Source of the DNA: Bryobacteraceae bacterium
GTDB lineage: Bacteria; Acidobacteriota; Terriglobia; Bryobacterales; Bryobacteraceae
Reading direction: 5' to 3'
Assembly: GCA_030044325.1 (NCBI GenBank)
Contig: JASHWA010000453.1
Coordinates: 1 to 14,975 of the forward strand
Length of the DNA stretch: 14,975 nucleotides
Shown here: positions 1 through 5,043 of the stretch, piece after piece
Layout of the letters: each line of letters starts with the position of its first letter
How positions within the stretch are numbered: the first letter of the stretch is position 1
The notes under the pieces: generated by a model
What the model saw: the letters and a program-made list of their open reading frames with translations, nothing else
What the model was told of the DNA's origin: nothing
The model's database searches: none
Translations under genes and position numbers: made by a program

Positions 1-489
1 AGCTTCAATGAAGACATCATGCGCGCGGTGTTGAAGTTCGCGCAGGCCCGCTTGTCGGTCGGAACGCTTGAGCAATACGGTTTGGTCCCGCTGTTGAACA
101 ACAGCCGGCCCTATGTCGGCAGGATCGTCAAGGAGTATCAGAAGCGCCAGAAAGTGGTGGCTGCGGCTCTTGGCAAAATCGAGGGCGCCATTTTCAAGCC
201 CGCCCAAGGCGCCTTTTATCAGGCCGTGGCGCTGCCCGTCGAAGATGCGGAAGCTTTCGTGAAGTTCCTGGTGGGCGAATTCTCCTACCAGGGCAAAACC
301 GTGATGGTCACGCCGATGCAGGACTTCTATATCAGCCCCAATCGAGGCAGAAACGAAATTCGCATCGCTTATGTGCTCGGCGTTTCGGAATTGAAGGTCG
401 CGATGGATGTGCTCGTGCGCGGCCTGGAAGCGTTTGGCGAGCGCGAACGGGGATCGGGCAGGACCCCGATTTCCGCTGCCTCTGCGTAA
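1..489 (+). CDS. PLP-dependent aminotransferase, class I/II (aspartate aminotransferase type), C-terminal part
   Basis: Partial gene: frame 1 is open from the first base, so the start and the PLP-lysine region lie outside the window. The visible 162 residues form the C-terminal small domain of a fold-type I aminotransferase. They run from the helix after the PLP lysine (FNEDIMRAVLKFAQARLS), through KGAFY-like 'PAQGAFYQAVALPV', to 'TVMVTPMQDFY' and 'RNEIRIAYVLG'. The arginine in the last motif (EIRIAYV) is the conserved residue that binds the substrate alpha-carboxylate in this family. The spacing best matches the aspartate aminotransferase group that transfers amino groups between aspartate or a related amino acid and 2-oxoglutarate; exact substrate cannot be told from this end alone. 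It ends with TAA and converges on the glutamate dehydrogenase-type gene, leaving about 97 bases between them in which I see only weak short hairpins. Confidence 0.9.
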   Translation, partial: SFNEDIMRAVLKFAQARLSVGTLEQYGLVPLLNNSRPYVGRIVKEYQKRQKVVAAALGKIEGAIFKPAQGAFYQAVALPVEDAEAFVKFLVGEFSYQGKTVMVTPMQDFYISPNRGRNEIRIAYVLGVSELKVAMDVLVRGLEAFGERERGSGRTPISAASA

Positions 490-586
490 AGTGTTTTCGG
501 GAAAACCGTAACCCGCCGTCCAGCGTGGTAGAAACGGGAAAGCTGAGTTTCCGCCACCGGCCCGCTGATTACCAGGAGAAGCTATC

Positions 587-1849
587 TCATGGGTACAGCC
601 CGCGGAGCCTGCAGGCTTCGGCAACGCGTCTTACCCCGAGCATATTCGCGGCCAGACGCATGTTGACCTGGCGATCGATGTGGATCTTGAGCACGTCCTG
701 GAACGACCGCACCATGATCTTTTCGAGTTTGGCGTTGACGTCGTTCTCCTCCCAGAACAGGTGATTCTCATCCTGCACCCATTCGAAGTACGACACCGTC
801 ACGCCGCCCGCGTTGCATAGAATGTCGGGGATCAGGAAGATCCCCATATCGTCGAAAATGCGGTCGGCTTCCGGCGTCACCGGGCCATTGGCCGCCTCCG
901 CCACCACCCGGGCGCGGACCGCATGCGCGTTGGCTTCCGTGATGGCGTTTTCGAGCGCCGCAGGAATCAGCACTTCGCATTTGAGCGCGAGCAGTTCGTC
1001 CGGACGGATGCGATCGGCTGCCGGGAATCCCGCCACCGTTCTCGTCTCGTTCTTGAGCTTCACCACCGCGGGAATTTCCAATCCCCGGTCGTTGAAAATG
1101 CAGCCCTGCGTGTCGCTCACCGCGATCACTTTAGCGCCCGCCTCATGGAACAAGGTGGCCGCGATCGAGCCGGCGTTGCCGAATCCCTGGACCACCACCC
1201 GCGCGCCCGCCAGGGGGATCCCCAAATGCTCCATGCTTCCGCGCGTGGTGTAGAAGCAGCCGCGCGCCGTAGCCTCGTTGCGGCCAAGCGATCCGCCCAG
1301 GCCGATCGGCTTGCCGGTGACCACCCCGGTCACCGGGTAACCCATGTTCATGCTGTAGGTGTCCATGATCCAGGCCATGATCTGCGGCGTGGTATAGACG
1401 TCCGGCGCGGGAATGTCTTTCTCCGGGCCGATAATGGGCAGGATGGCGCTGGCGTAGCGGCGTGTCAGCCGTTCCAGTTCGCCCAGCGACAGTTCTTTCG
1501 GGTTGCAGGTGACCCCGCCTTTGCCGCCGCCGTATGGAATGTTCACCACCGCGCACTTCCACGTCATCCACGTGGCCAGCGCCTTGACTTCGTCGATGTT
1601 GACGTTGGGATGATAGCGAATGCCTCCTTTGGCTGGTCCGCGCTGTGTGCTGTGTTGCACGCGGTAGCCTTCGAATCGAACGATCCGGCCGCTATCCATT
1701 CGGACCGGAATGCTCACGGTAAGCATGCGCTCCGGGTACTTGATCATGGCCCGGATATTTTCTTCGAGTTCCAGCGCGTTTGCCGCCAGATCGAAATTCT
1801 CTAACGCGACTTCGTATGGATTTTTTTGAGTAGTTGCGGTTGCTAACAT
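587..1849 (-). CDS. gdhA: Glu/Leu/Phe/Val dehydrogenase (probable glutamate dehydrogenase)
   Basis: A 420-residue enzyme of the hexameric glutamate dehydrogenase family, which interconverts glutamate and 2-oxoglutarate plus ammonia with NAD(P). The N-terminal domain carries GPAKGGIRYH (K74), 'TWKCAVVNIPYGGGKGG' with K98 and catalytic K110, and PAPD with D150. These line up with the substrate lysines and catalytic lysine and aspartate of the family. The nucleotide domain has the GFGNAG loop (residues 222-227) and SDTQG at the end of the second strand (D246), which suggests but does not prove NAD preference. Length is normal and no key residue is missing. I chose the ATG at 1849 rather than the in-frame TTG at 1855, because GAAGAGG sits 6 bases before the ATG and would abut the TTG. 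Leucine or other amino acid dehydrogenases share the fold, but the length and GGIRYHP context favour glutamate. It converges with the aminotransferase gene. Confidence 0.93.
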   Translation of the reverse strand: MLATATTQKNPYEVALENFDLAANALELEENIRAMIKYPERMLTVSIPVRMDSGRIVRFEGYRVQHSTQRGPAKGGIRYHPNVNIDEVKALATWMTWKCAVVNIPYGGGKGGVTCNPKELSLGELERLTRRYASAILPIIGPEKDIPAPDVYTTPQIMAWIMDTYSMNMGYPVTGVVTGKPIGLGGSLGRNEATARGCFYTTRGSMEHLGIPLAGARVVVQGFGNAGSIAATLFHEAGAKVIAVSDTQGCIFNDRGLEIPAVVKLKNETRTVAGFPAADRIRPDELLALKCEVLIPAALENAITEANAHAVRARVVAEAANGPVTPEADRIFDDMGIFLIPDILCNAGGVTVSYFEWVQDENHLFWEENDVNAKLEKIMVRSFQDVLKIHIDRQVNMRLAANMLGVRRVAEACRLRGLYP

Positions 1850-1894
1850 GGTCAACCTCTTCGGATTTCATTCCTGGAAATCCGTTCCAGACGC

Positions 1895-1924
1895 ATGGTA
1901 GTCCAGATAAGATCCTACTGTCAA
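1895..1924 (-). promoter_or_regulatory. Candidate sigma70-type promoter of gdhA
   Basis: Read on the minus strand, a perfect -35 TTGACA (1919-1924) is followed after 18 bases by TACCAT (1895-1900), which keeps the first two and last two bases of the TATAAT consensus. It lies 45 bases before the gdhA ATG, compatible with a leader carrying the GAAGAGG ribosome-binding site. A second AT-rich box, TATATAAT, lies further upstream (about 1947-1954) without a convincing -35. Confidence 0.5.
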
Positions 1925-2001
1925 CGGGATGCTTTATTTACGCGGATTATATAGCTGTTCAACACCGGCGATGACGTGCTCAAACCCGACCGGGGGCCTC
2001 G

Positions 2002-2027
2002 AGCGCCCGCTGCCTCCCGCCGGCGCT
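2002..2027 (-). terminator. GC-rich hairpin just after queE
   Basis: AGCGCC (2002-2007) and GGCGCT (2022-2027) form a 6-bp stem that begins at the last base of the queE stop codon. No run of T follows on the minus strand, so this is not a standard intrinsic terminator; it may be a 3' stabilising hairpin or chance in GC-rich DNA. Confidence 0.25.
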
Positions 2028-2686
2028 TACACGCCGCGGCGATTGCCCCACAAATCGACGTGCAGCCGCGGACTGTAGCGGAAGTTCTCGCGCTTGCAGA
2101 TTTCGGCGATCCATCGGCCGCGTTCGGCGATCGCCGCTGCGCCGGTTCCTTCCGGCATCAGCACCACGCGCTCGCGATCCGCGCCGGTTTCTTCAACGAT
2201 TCGATGGATTTCATCCAGGTCGCGCTCGGCGACGACCACAAATTTGAGCTGATACGGAAACCGCATCAGGCCCTTCAGAATCTCGGGCTGGTAGCGCAGC
2301 CGCTCATGCCGGCGCGCGAAATCTCCTTGCGGAGTCGAATTGGCGAGCTTCGGGCTGATGCTCATCAGGTCGCATTGGACGGGCTGAAACACCGTGCCGG
2401 CCGTTTCGATGGTCACATGCATTTTGAGTTTTTCGGTCAGCTCGACGATTCCTTCGGCGATCATCGGCTCGCCGCCGGTGACCACTGCGTGCGATGCGCC
2501 GAAGGATGCGGCGCGCTCGACGATTTCGTCGACGGTCATGTGCGAACCCTCCGGATTCCAGGAGGTGTACGGCGTATCGCACCAGGAGCAGCGCAGGTTG
2601 CACCCGCTCGAGCGAATGAACACGCTGGGGACGCCCGCGAGCATTCCCTCGCCCTGAATGGAATAAAAAATTTCGGCGATTTTCAT
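2027..2686 (-). CDS. queE: 7-carboxy-7-deazaguanine synthase, radical SAM enzyme
   Basis: A 219-residue QueE. This enzyme rearranges 6-carboxytetrahydropterin to 7-carboxy-7-deazaguanine, the second committed step towards preQ0 and queuosine. The N-terminus reads MKIAEIFYSIQGEG, typical of QueE, where the QGEG segment binds substrate. The radical-SAM cluster cysteines are C29, C33 and C36 (CNLRCSWC), followed by DTPYTSW. VVTGGEP (68-74) is the SAM-binding GGE motif. Length fits the family. The ATG directly follows the TAA of queC with no spacer, so translation is very likely coupled. QueE's substrate-maker QueD and GTP cyclohydrolase FolE are not in the window and must be elsewhere if the pathway is complete. 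Confidence 0.95.
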   Translation of the reverse strand: MKIAEIFYSIQGEGMLAGVPSVFIRSSGCNLRCSWCDTPYTSWNPEGSHMTVDEIVERAASFGASHAVVTGGEPMIAEGIVELTEKLKMHVTIETAGTVFQPVQCDLMSISPKLANSTPQGDFARRHERLRYQPEILKGLMRFPYQLKFVVVAERDLDEIHRIVEETGADRERVVLMPEGTGAAAIAERGRWIAEICKRENFRYSPRLHVDLWGNRRGV

Positions 2687-3352
2687 TTATCCCAGCGGAT
2701 CGATCCTATCCGCTTCCAAGAATCCCTTGCGCCGCAGTACGCAGGAATCGCATTTTCCGCAGGGCCGGCCTTGCGGATCGGGATCGTAACAGCTATGCGT
2801 GAGGCTGAAATCCAGGCCGACCTGCGCCCCCAGCTTTACGATTTGCGCTTTATTCAAATTCACCAGCGGGGTATGGATTCGCAATCGCGTGCGGCCTTCG
2901 ACGGCGGCCTTGGTCGCCAGGTTCGCCATTTTTTCGAAGGCTTCAATAAATTCCGGGCGGCAATCGGGATACCCGGAATAATCGATCGCATTTACGCCGA
3001 TGAATACATCCGAGGACTCGAGAATCTCCGCCCAGGCCATGGCGAAAGACAAGAAAATCGTGTTGCGCGCGGGAACGTAGGTGACCGGAATTCCGGAGCC
3101 GATGACGCCGGATTTGGGAACCTCGATATCGCCGGTCAAAGCGCTGCCGCCGAAGGCGCGCAGATCGATGGTGACGACACGATGCTCGCGCGCACCGAAC
3201 AATTTCGCCACTCGCGCCGCGGATTCAAGCTCTATACGATGGCGCTGGCCGTAATCGAACGACAGCGCGTAGCATGCATAGCCGTCGCGCGTGGCGACGC
3301 CCAAACAGGTGGAGGAATCCAGGCCGCCGCTCAAAAGACAGACCGCTTTCAT
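2687..3352 (-). CDS. queC: 7-cyano-7-deazaguanine (preQ0) synthase
   Basis: A 221-residue QueC. It is a cytosolic ATP-dependent enzyme that turns 7-carboxy-7-deazaguanine plus ammonia into preQ0, the precursor of queuosine (tRNA wobble base) and of some DNA 7-deazaguanines. The PP-loop SGGLDS is at residues 8-13, and SFDYGQRH and VPARNTIFLS follow as in the family. The C-terminal zinc site is complete: C188 then C198, C201 and C204 (CGKCDSC). Its ATG overlaps the upstream VapC stop codon by four bases (ATGA), and its TAA abuts queE. The gene therefore sits in the middle of a coupled string: antitoxin, toxin, queC, queE. No preQ1-riboswitch-like element is apparent before it; there is no untranslated gap to hold one. 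Confidence 0.96.
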   Translation of the reverse strand: MKAVCLLSGGLDSSTCLGVATRDGYACYALSFDYGQRHRIELESAARVAKLFGAREHRVVTIDLRAFGGSALTGDIEVPKSGVIGSGIPVTYVPARNTIFLSFAMAWAEILESSDVFIGVNAIDYSGYPDCRPEFIEAFEKMANLATKAAVEGRTRLRIHTPLVNLNKAQIVKLGAQVGLDFSLTHSCYDPDPQGRPCGKCDSCVLRRKGFLEADRIDPLG

Positions 3353-3738
3353 GACCGGCGCGACGGACGGAACGGATGGATCGCCAGGTTAGCAATCTCG
3401 CGGAAATGGCGAACGTTCGCCGTGGCGAGTATTTCACCGTGTTCGTGGGCGGTCGCGGCGATCAATGCGTCCGGCAGATCGAGCCCGCTCGACAAGCCGT
3501 GGTATTCGATCAGATTTGCGGCCAGATAGCTGATCGCTCCATCGATCGGGATGAGCCGGATCTCGAGATCGACGAAAAACCGGCGTGTCCTCTGGAGTTC
3601 CGCCTTGGATCTCGCGCCCGCCAGGAGCTCCATCAGCGTGACGATCGAGGCGGCGCGATCCATGTGCGCGTTGACCAACGCATTCGCGTGCGGGTCGTCG
3701 CGCGAGACCCAGATGAGGATGTCGGTATCGAAGATCAC
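3349..3738 (-). CDS. vapC: VapC-family PIN-domain ribonuclease toxin (first copy)
   Basis: A 129-residue PIN-domain protein. VapC toxins are Mg-dependent endoribonucleases that usually cut tRNA or rRNA loops and are held inactive by a cognate antitoxin. Acidic active-site candidates are D4 (IFDTDILIW), E37 (TLMELLAGA) and D90 (LDLPDALIAATA); the fourth position reads N108 (TANVRHF), as in many VapCs. I start it at the GTG at 3738, which overlaps the antitoxin stop as GTGA. That gives the usual VapC N-terminus and length, whereas a longer frame back to 3822 would add 28 unrelated residues overlapping the antitoxin. Its own TGA overlaps the queC ATG. That placement, leading into a tRNA-modification precursor gene, is unusual. 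The RNA target cannot be read from the sequence. Confidence 0.9.
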   Translation of the reverse strand: MIFDTDILIWVSRDDPHANALVNAHMDRAASIVTLMELLAGARSKAELQRTRRFFVDLEIRLIPIDGAISYLAANLIEYHGLSSGLDLPDALIAATAHEHGEILATANVRHFREIANLAIHPFRPSRRS

Positions 3739-3986
3739 TTGATCAGGTGCGCGTAGCGCTTTTTCGATCTCAGCTTCCGCACCCACTCGACGGGATCTTT
3801 CATGTCGTCGCGGTCCTTCCACATGCCGCAGAACGGGTGATCTTCCACCTTCATCCTTGCCTTCTGGATCGGCACGATTTGCGCCTTTTCCTTCCCGCGA
3901 TACAGGACCGTGACGGGTTCGCCCCGGTCGATCGCTTTGAGGACGTCTTTCATGCGGTAGCGGAGGTCGACGATGCTGGCTTTCAT
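3735..3986 (-). CDS. Phd/YefM-type antitoxin partner of the first VapC
   Basis: An 83-residue protein with the Phd/YefM fold. The N-terminal part (MKASIVDLRYRMKDVLKAIDRGEPVTVLYRGKE in two halves) has the helix-turn and beta pattern '...GEPVTVLYRGK..AQIVPI' seen in this DNA-binding antitoxin family. The C-terminal half, DHPFCGMWKDRDDM then VEWVRKLR, is the toxin-wrapping tail often found in antitoxins paired with VapC. It should neutralise the adjacent PIN toxin and repress the operon. The stop TGA overlaps the VapC GTG. There is no clear Shine-Dalgarno before the ATG; instead an inverted repeat (3987-4008) containing a TATACT box runs right up to the start. Confidence 0.85.
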   Translation of the reverse strand: MKASIVDLRYRMKDVLKAIDRGEPVTVLYRGKEKAQIVPIQKARMKVEDHPFCGMWKDRDDMKDPVEWVRKLRSKKRYAHLIK

Positions 3987-4008
3987 ATGTCTACTTCACA
4001 GTATACAT
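3987..4008 (-). promoter_or_regulatory. Inverted repeat / -10 box: probable autoregulatory operator of the first TA pair
   Basis: On the minus strand ATGTATAC, six bases (TGTGAA), then GTAGACAT: 7 of 8 arm positions pair, and the right arm touches the antitoxin ATG. TATACT (4000-4005), a good -10 hexamer preceded by TG one base upstream, lies inside it. This is where Phd-family antitoxins usually bind to shut off their own operon. Binding is inferred. Confidence 0.5.
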
Positions 4009-4014
4009 TTCGGT

Positions 4015-4359
4015 CTACGCGCCGGTGCTGCGCGATGCGGGCTGCTCGGCCACGATCCTGTAAATATCGATGCGCGGCTGAATATCGGTGTAATTGGGAA
4101 CGTCGGCCAGCAGCGTCGCGCCTTCGACGGCCATGGCGGCCTGAAACGCTTCCACATCTTCGAAAATCAGCGCCGCCTGGATCAGGAATTCGGCCTGCGA
4201 TCCGGGCGCGCCCCCGCCGATCCCCTGGTCCACCGACCAGCCCGCGAGGCCACGCCCGCTCAGCCGTTCGGCAACCAGCGGCATGTGCCGCTTCATGTAA
4301 TAATCCATGTCGAACCGGGCGCCCGCCTGGTTCGGATAGCTGACCGTGACGCGAATCAT
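4015..4359 (-). CDS. EthD-family protein (dimeric alpha/beta barrel)
   Basis: A 114-residue protein of the EthD family, small ferredoxin-like alpha/beta-barrel dimers. The family is named for a protein needed in ethyl tert-butyl ether degradation, but most members have no known reaction. Family signatures are the start MIRVTVSYPN, FDMDYYMKRHMPLV with its conserved histidine, and 'GGGAPGSQAEF', FEDVEAFQAAM and DVPNYTDIQPRI. I start at the ATG at 4359, where the family homology begins; a frame back to 4398 adds 13 unrelated residues. GGAGG lies 12 bases upstream, a long spacing, with AAGGA closer. It ends 28 bases before the antitoxin gene on the same strand, so read-through into the TA-que string is possible. 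A perfect 7-bp-arm palindrome lies upstream (4389-4403). Confidence 0.85.
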   Translation of the reverse strand: MIRVTVSYPNQAGARFDMDYYMKRHMPLVAERLSGRGLAGWSVDQGIGGGAPGSQAEFLIQAALIFEDVEAFQAAMAVEGATLLADVPNYTDIQPRIDIYRIVAEQPASRSTGA

Positions 4360-4388
4360 ATCCTTAAACAACCTCCCGTGAGAACCAG

Positions 4389-4403
4389 CGTAATTCAATT
4401 ACG
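4389..4403. promoter_or_regulatory. Perfect palindrome upstream of the EthD-family gene
   Basis: CGTAATT-C-AATTACG has 7-bp perfect arms around one base and lies 30-44 bases upstream of the EthD ATG, in the divergent region with rpsO. It is AT-rich within a GC-rich region. It has the shape of a homodimeric repressor or activator site; the regulator is unknown. Confidence 0.4.
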
Positions 4404-4464
4404 GACTTTCTGCCATCCTTGTTGCGCCTACCGCGGGCTAATGGCCGATCTGATCGATCTCTAA

Positions 4465-4540
4465 ACCGCTCCCCCCCTTTGGTCGCGGCTCGGGGAGAAG
4501 TAGAGCGCGCCGACACCGAGCCGCGACCATAGGGAGCGGT
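4465..4540. repeat. Long imperfect palindrome, REP/MITE-like repeat candidate
   Basis: Left arm 4465-4493 and right arm 4516-4540 are inverted copies. ACCGCTCCC pairs with GGGAGCGGT and TGGTCGCGGCTCGG with CCGAGCCGCGACCA. They are interrupted only by an unequal internal stretch (CCCCTT against TA), with a 22-base loop. Twenty-three arm positions pair, far beyond chance for a promoter region. It lies between the divergent EthD and rpsO genes, is not followed by a T tract, and so is not a simple terminator. Similar arms feel familiar from acidobacterial intergenic DNA, but that is recollection rather than a search. Confidence 0.7.
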
Positions 4541-4590
4541 CAACGCACGTTTCAGGCACTGCCGGATATCGAGCAGGCTCCCGGTTTTTG

Positions 4591-4599
4591 TGCTATTCT
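4591..4599 (+). promoter_or_regulatory. Extended -10 promoter of rpsO
   Basis: TGC-TATTCT is an extended -10 element in the only AT-rich stretch upstream of rpsO, about 49 bases before its ATG. No good -35 is visible at 16-18 bases. The box is part of a perfect 8-bp inverted repeat, CTATTCTT-N18-AAGAATAG (4593-4626), which may be an operator or a leader structure. Confidence 0.45.
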
Positions 4600-4647
4600 T
4601 TTTACGTACAAAACGATTAAGAATAGACGAGGAGTATCGATTCCCGA

Positions 4648-4917
4648 ATGGCACTGGCGAGAGAAGCAAAGACGAAGGTGATTTCACAATTCCGGGTCCA
4701 TAAGTCGGATACCGGCTCGCCGGAAGTTCAAGTCGCCATTCTCAGCCGGCGGATTAACGATCTGAGAGAGCATTTTCAGACGCATAAGAAGGATCATCAT
4801 TCGCGCAGAGGTTTGCTCGAAATGGTCCAGCGGCGCCGGCGCCTGCTCGATTATCTGCGGGGCACCAGCCCGGAGCGCTACAAGAAGCTGATCCAGAGCC
4901 TCGGCATCCGGCACTGA
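4648..4917 (+). CDS. rpsO: 30S ribosomal protein S15
   Basis: An 89-residue S15, the primary 16S rRNA-binding protein of the central domain of the small subunit. Conserved stretches are visible throughout: HKSDTGSPEVQVAILSRRI, LREHFQTHKKDHHSRRGL and RRRRLLDYLRG. It ends with LGIRH, close to the E. coli ending. Length is exactly typical. A GGAG at 4631-4634 is the best ribosome-binding site, 13 bases before the ATG, longer than usual. In E. coli S15 represses its own translation through a leader structure; the leader here is about 40 bases, and I cannot assign a matching pseudoknot. pnp follows after 126 bases on the same strand, the widely conserved order. Confidence 0.98.
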   Translation: MALAREAKTKVISQFRVHKSDTGSPEVQVAILSRRINDLREHFQTHKKDHHSRRGLLEMVQRRRRLLDYLRGTSPERYKKLIQSLGIRH

Positions 4918-4934
4918 GCGGAATTGATCTCGAA

Positions 4935-4955
4935 AACCGGCCGATGTGACCGGTT
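4935..4955 (+). other. Small hairpin between rpsO and pnp
   Basis: AACCGG, nine bases, CCGGTT. It lies 17 bases after the rpsO stop and has no T run, so it looks more like an mRNA processing or 3'-end stabilising hairpin than a terminator. In E. coli the rpsO-pnp spacer holds both a terminator and an RNase III site; equivalence here is only by position. Confidence 0.35.
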
Positions 4956-5043
4956 CCACCCTCCAAAGTCTCCTCTTGATCAAAGCAGGCCAGGCGTAGC
5001 CCGGATGCGGCACGCGTGGTTCTTGATTAAAGGACGTTAAAAC

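Noticed and set aside
2027..3352. DNA 7-deazaguanine (dpd) modification cluster
   Set aside because: Only queC and queE are present; no dpdA-like transglycosylase, restriction gene or phage gene lies in the window, so tRNA queuosine is the simpler reading.
1976..3529. A 517-codon open frame on the plus strand opposite queE, queC and vapC
   Set aside because: It is antisense to three recognised genes, has no family resemblance, is rich in R/A/G/H as expected from reading GC-biased codons backwards, and lacks a ribosome-binding site.
3739..3822. Longer N-terminus for the first VapC (28 extra codons)
   Set aside because: It would lie within the antitoxin gene and precede the canonical PIN start; the GTG at 3738 overlapping the antitoxin stop is the standard TA junction.
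3353..4014. preQ1 riboswitch controlling queC-queE
   Set aside because: queC has no untranslated leader (it overlaps vapC), and the only spacer upstream, 28 bases before the antitoxin, is too short and holds an inverted repeat instead.
4441..4540. Bidirectional terminator at the long palindrome
   Set aside because: Neither side is followed by a T tract, and it lies between divergent, not convergent, genes.
4935..4955. Transcription terminator between rpsO and pnp
   Set aside because: The hairpin has only six base pairs, a nine-base loop and no T run.
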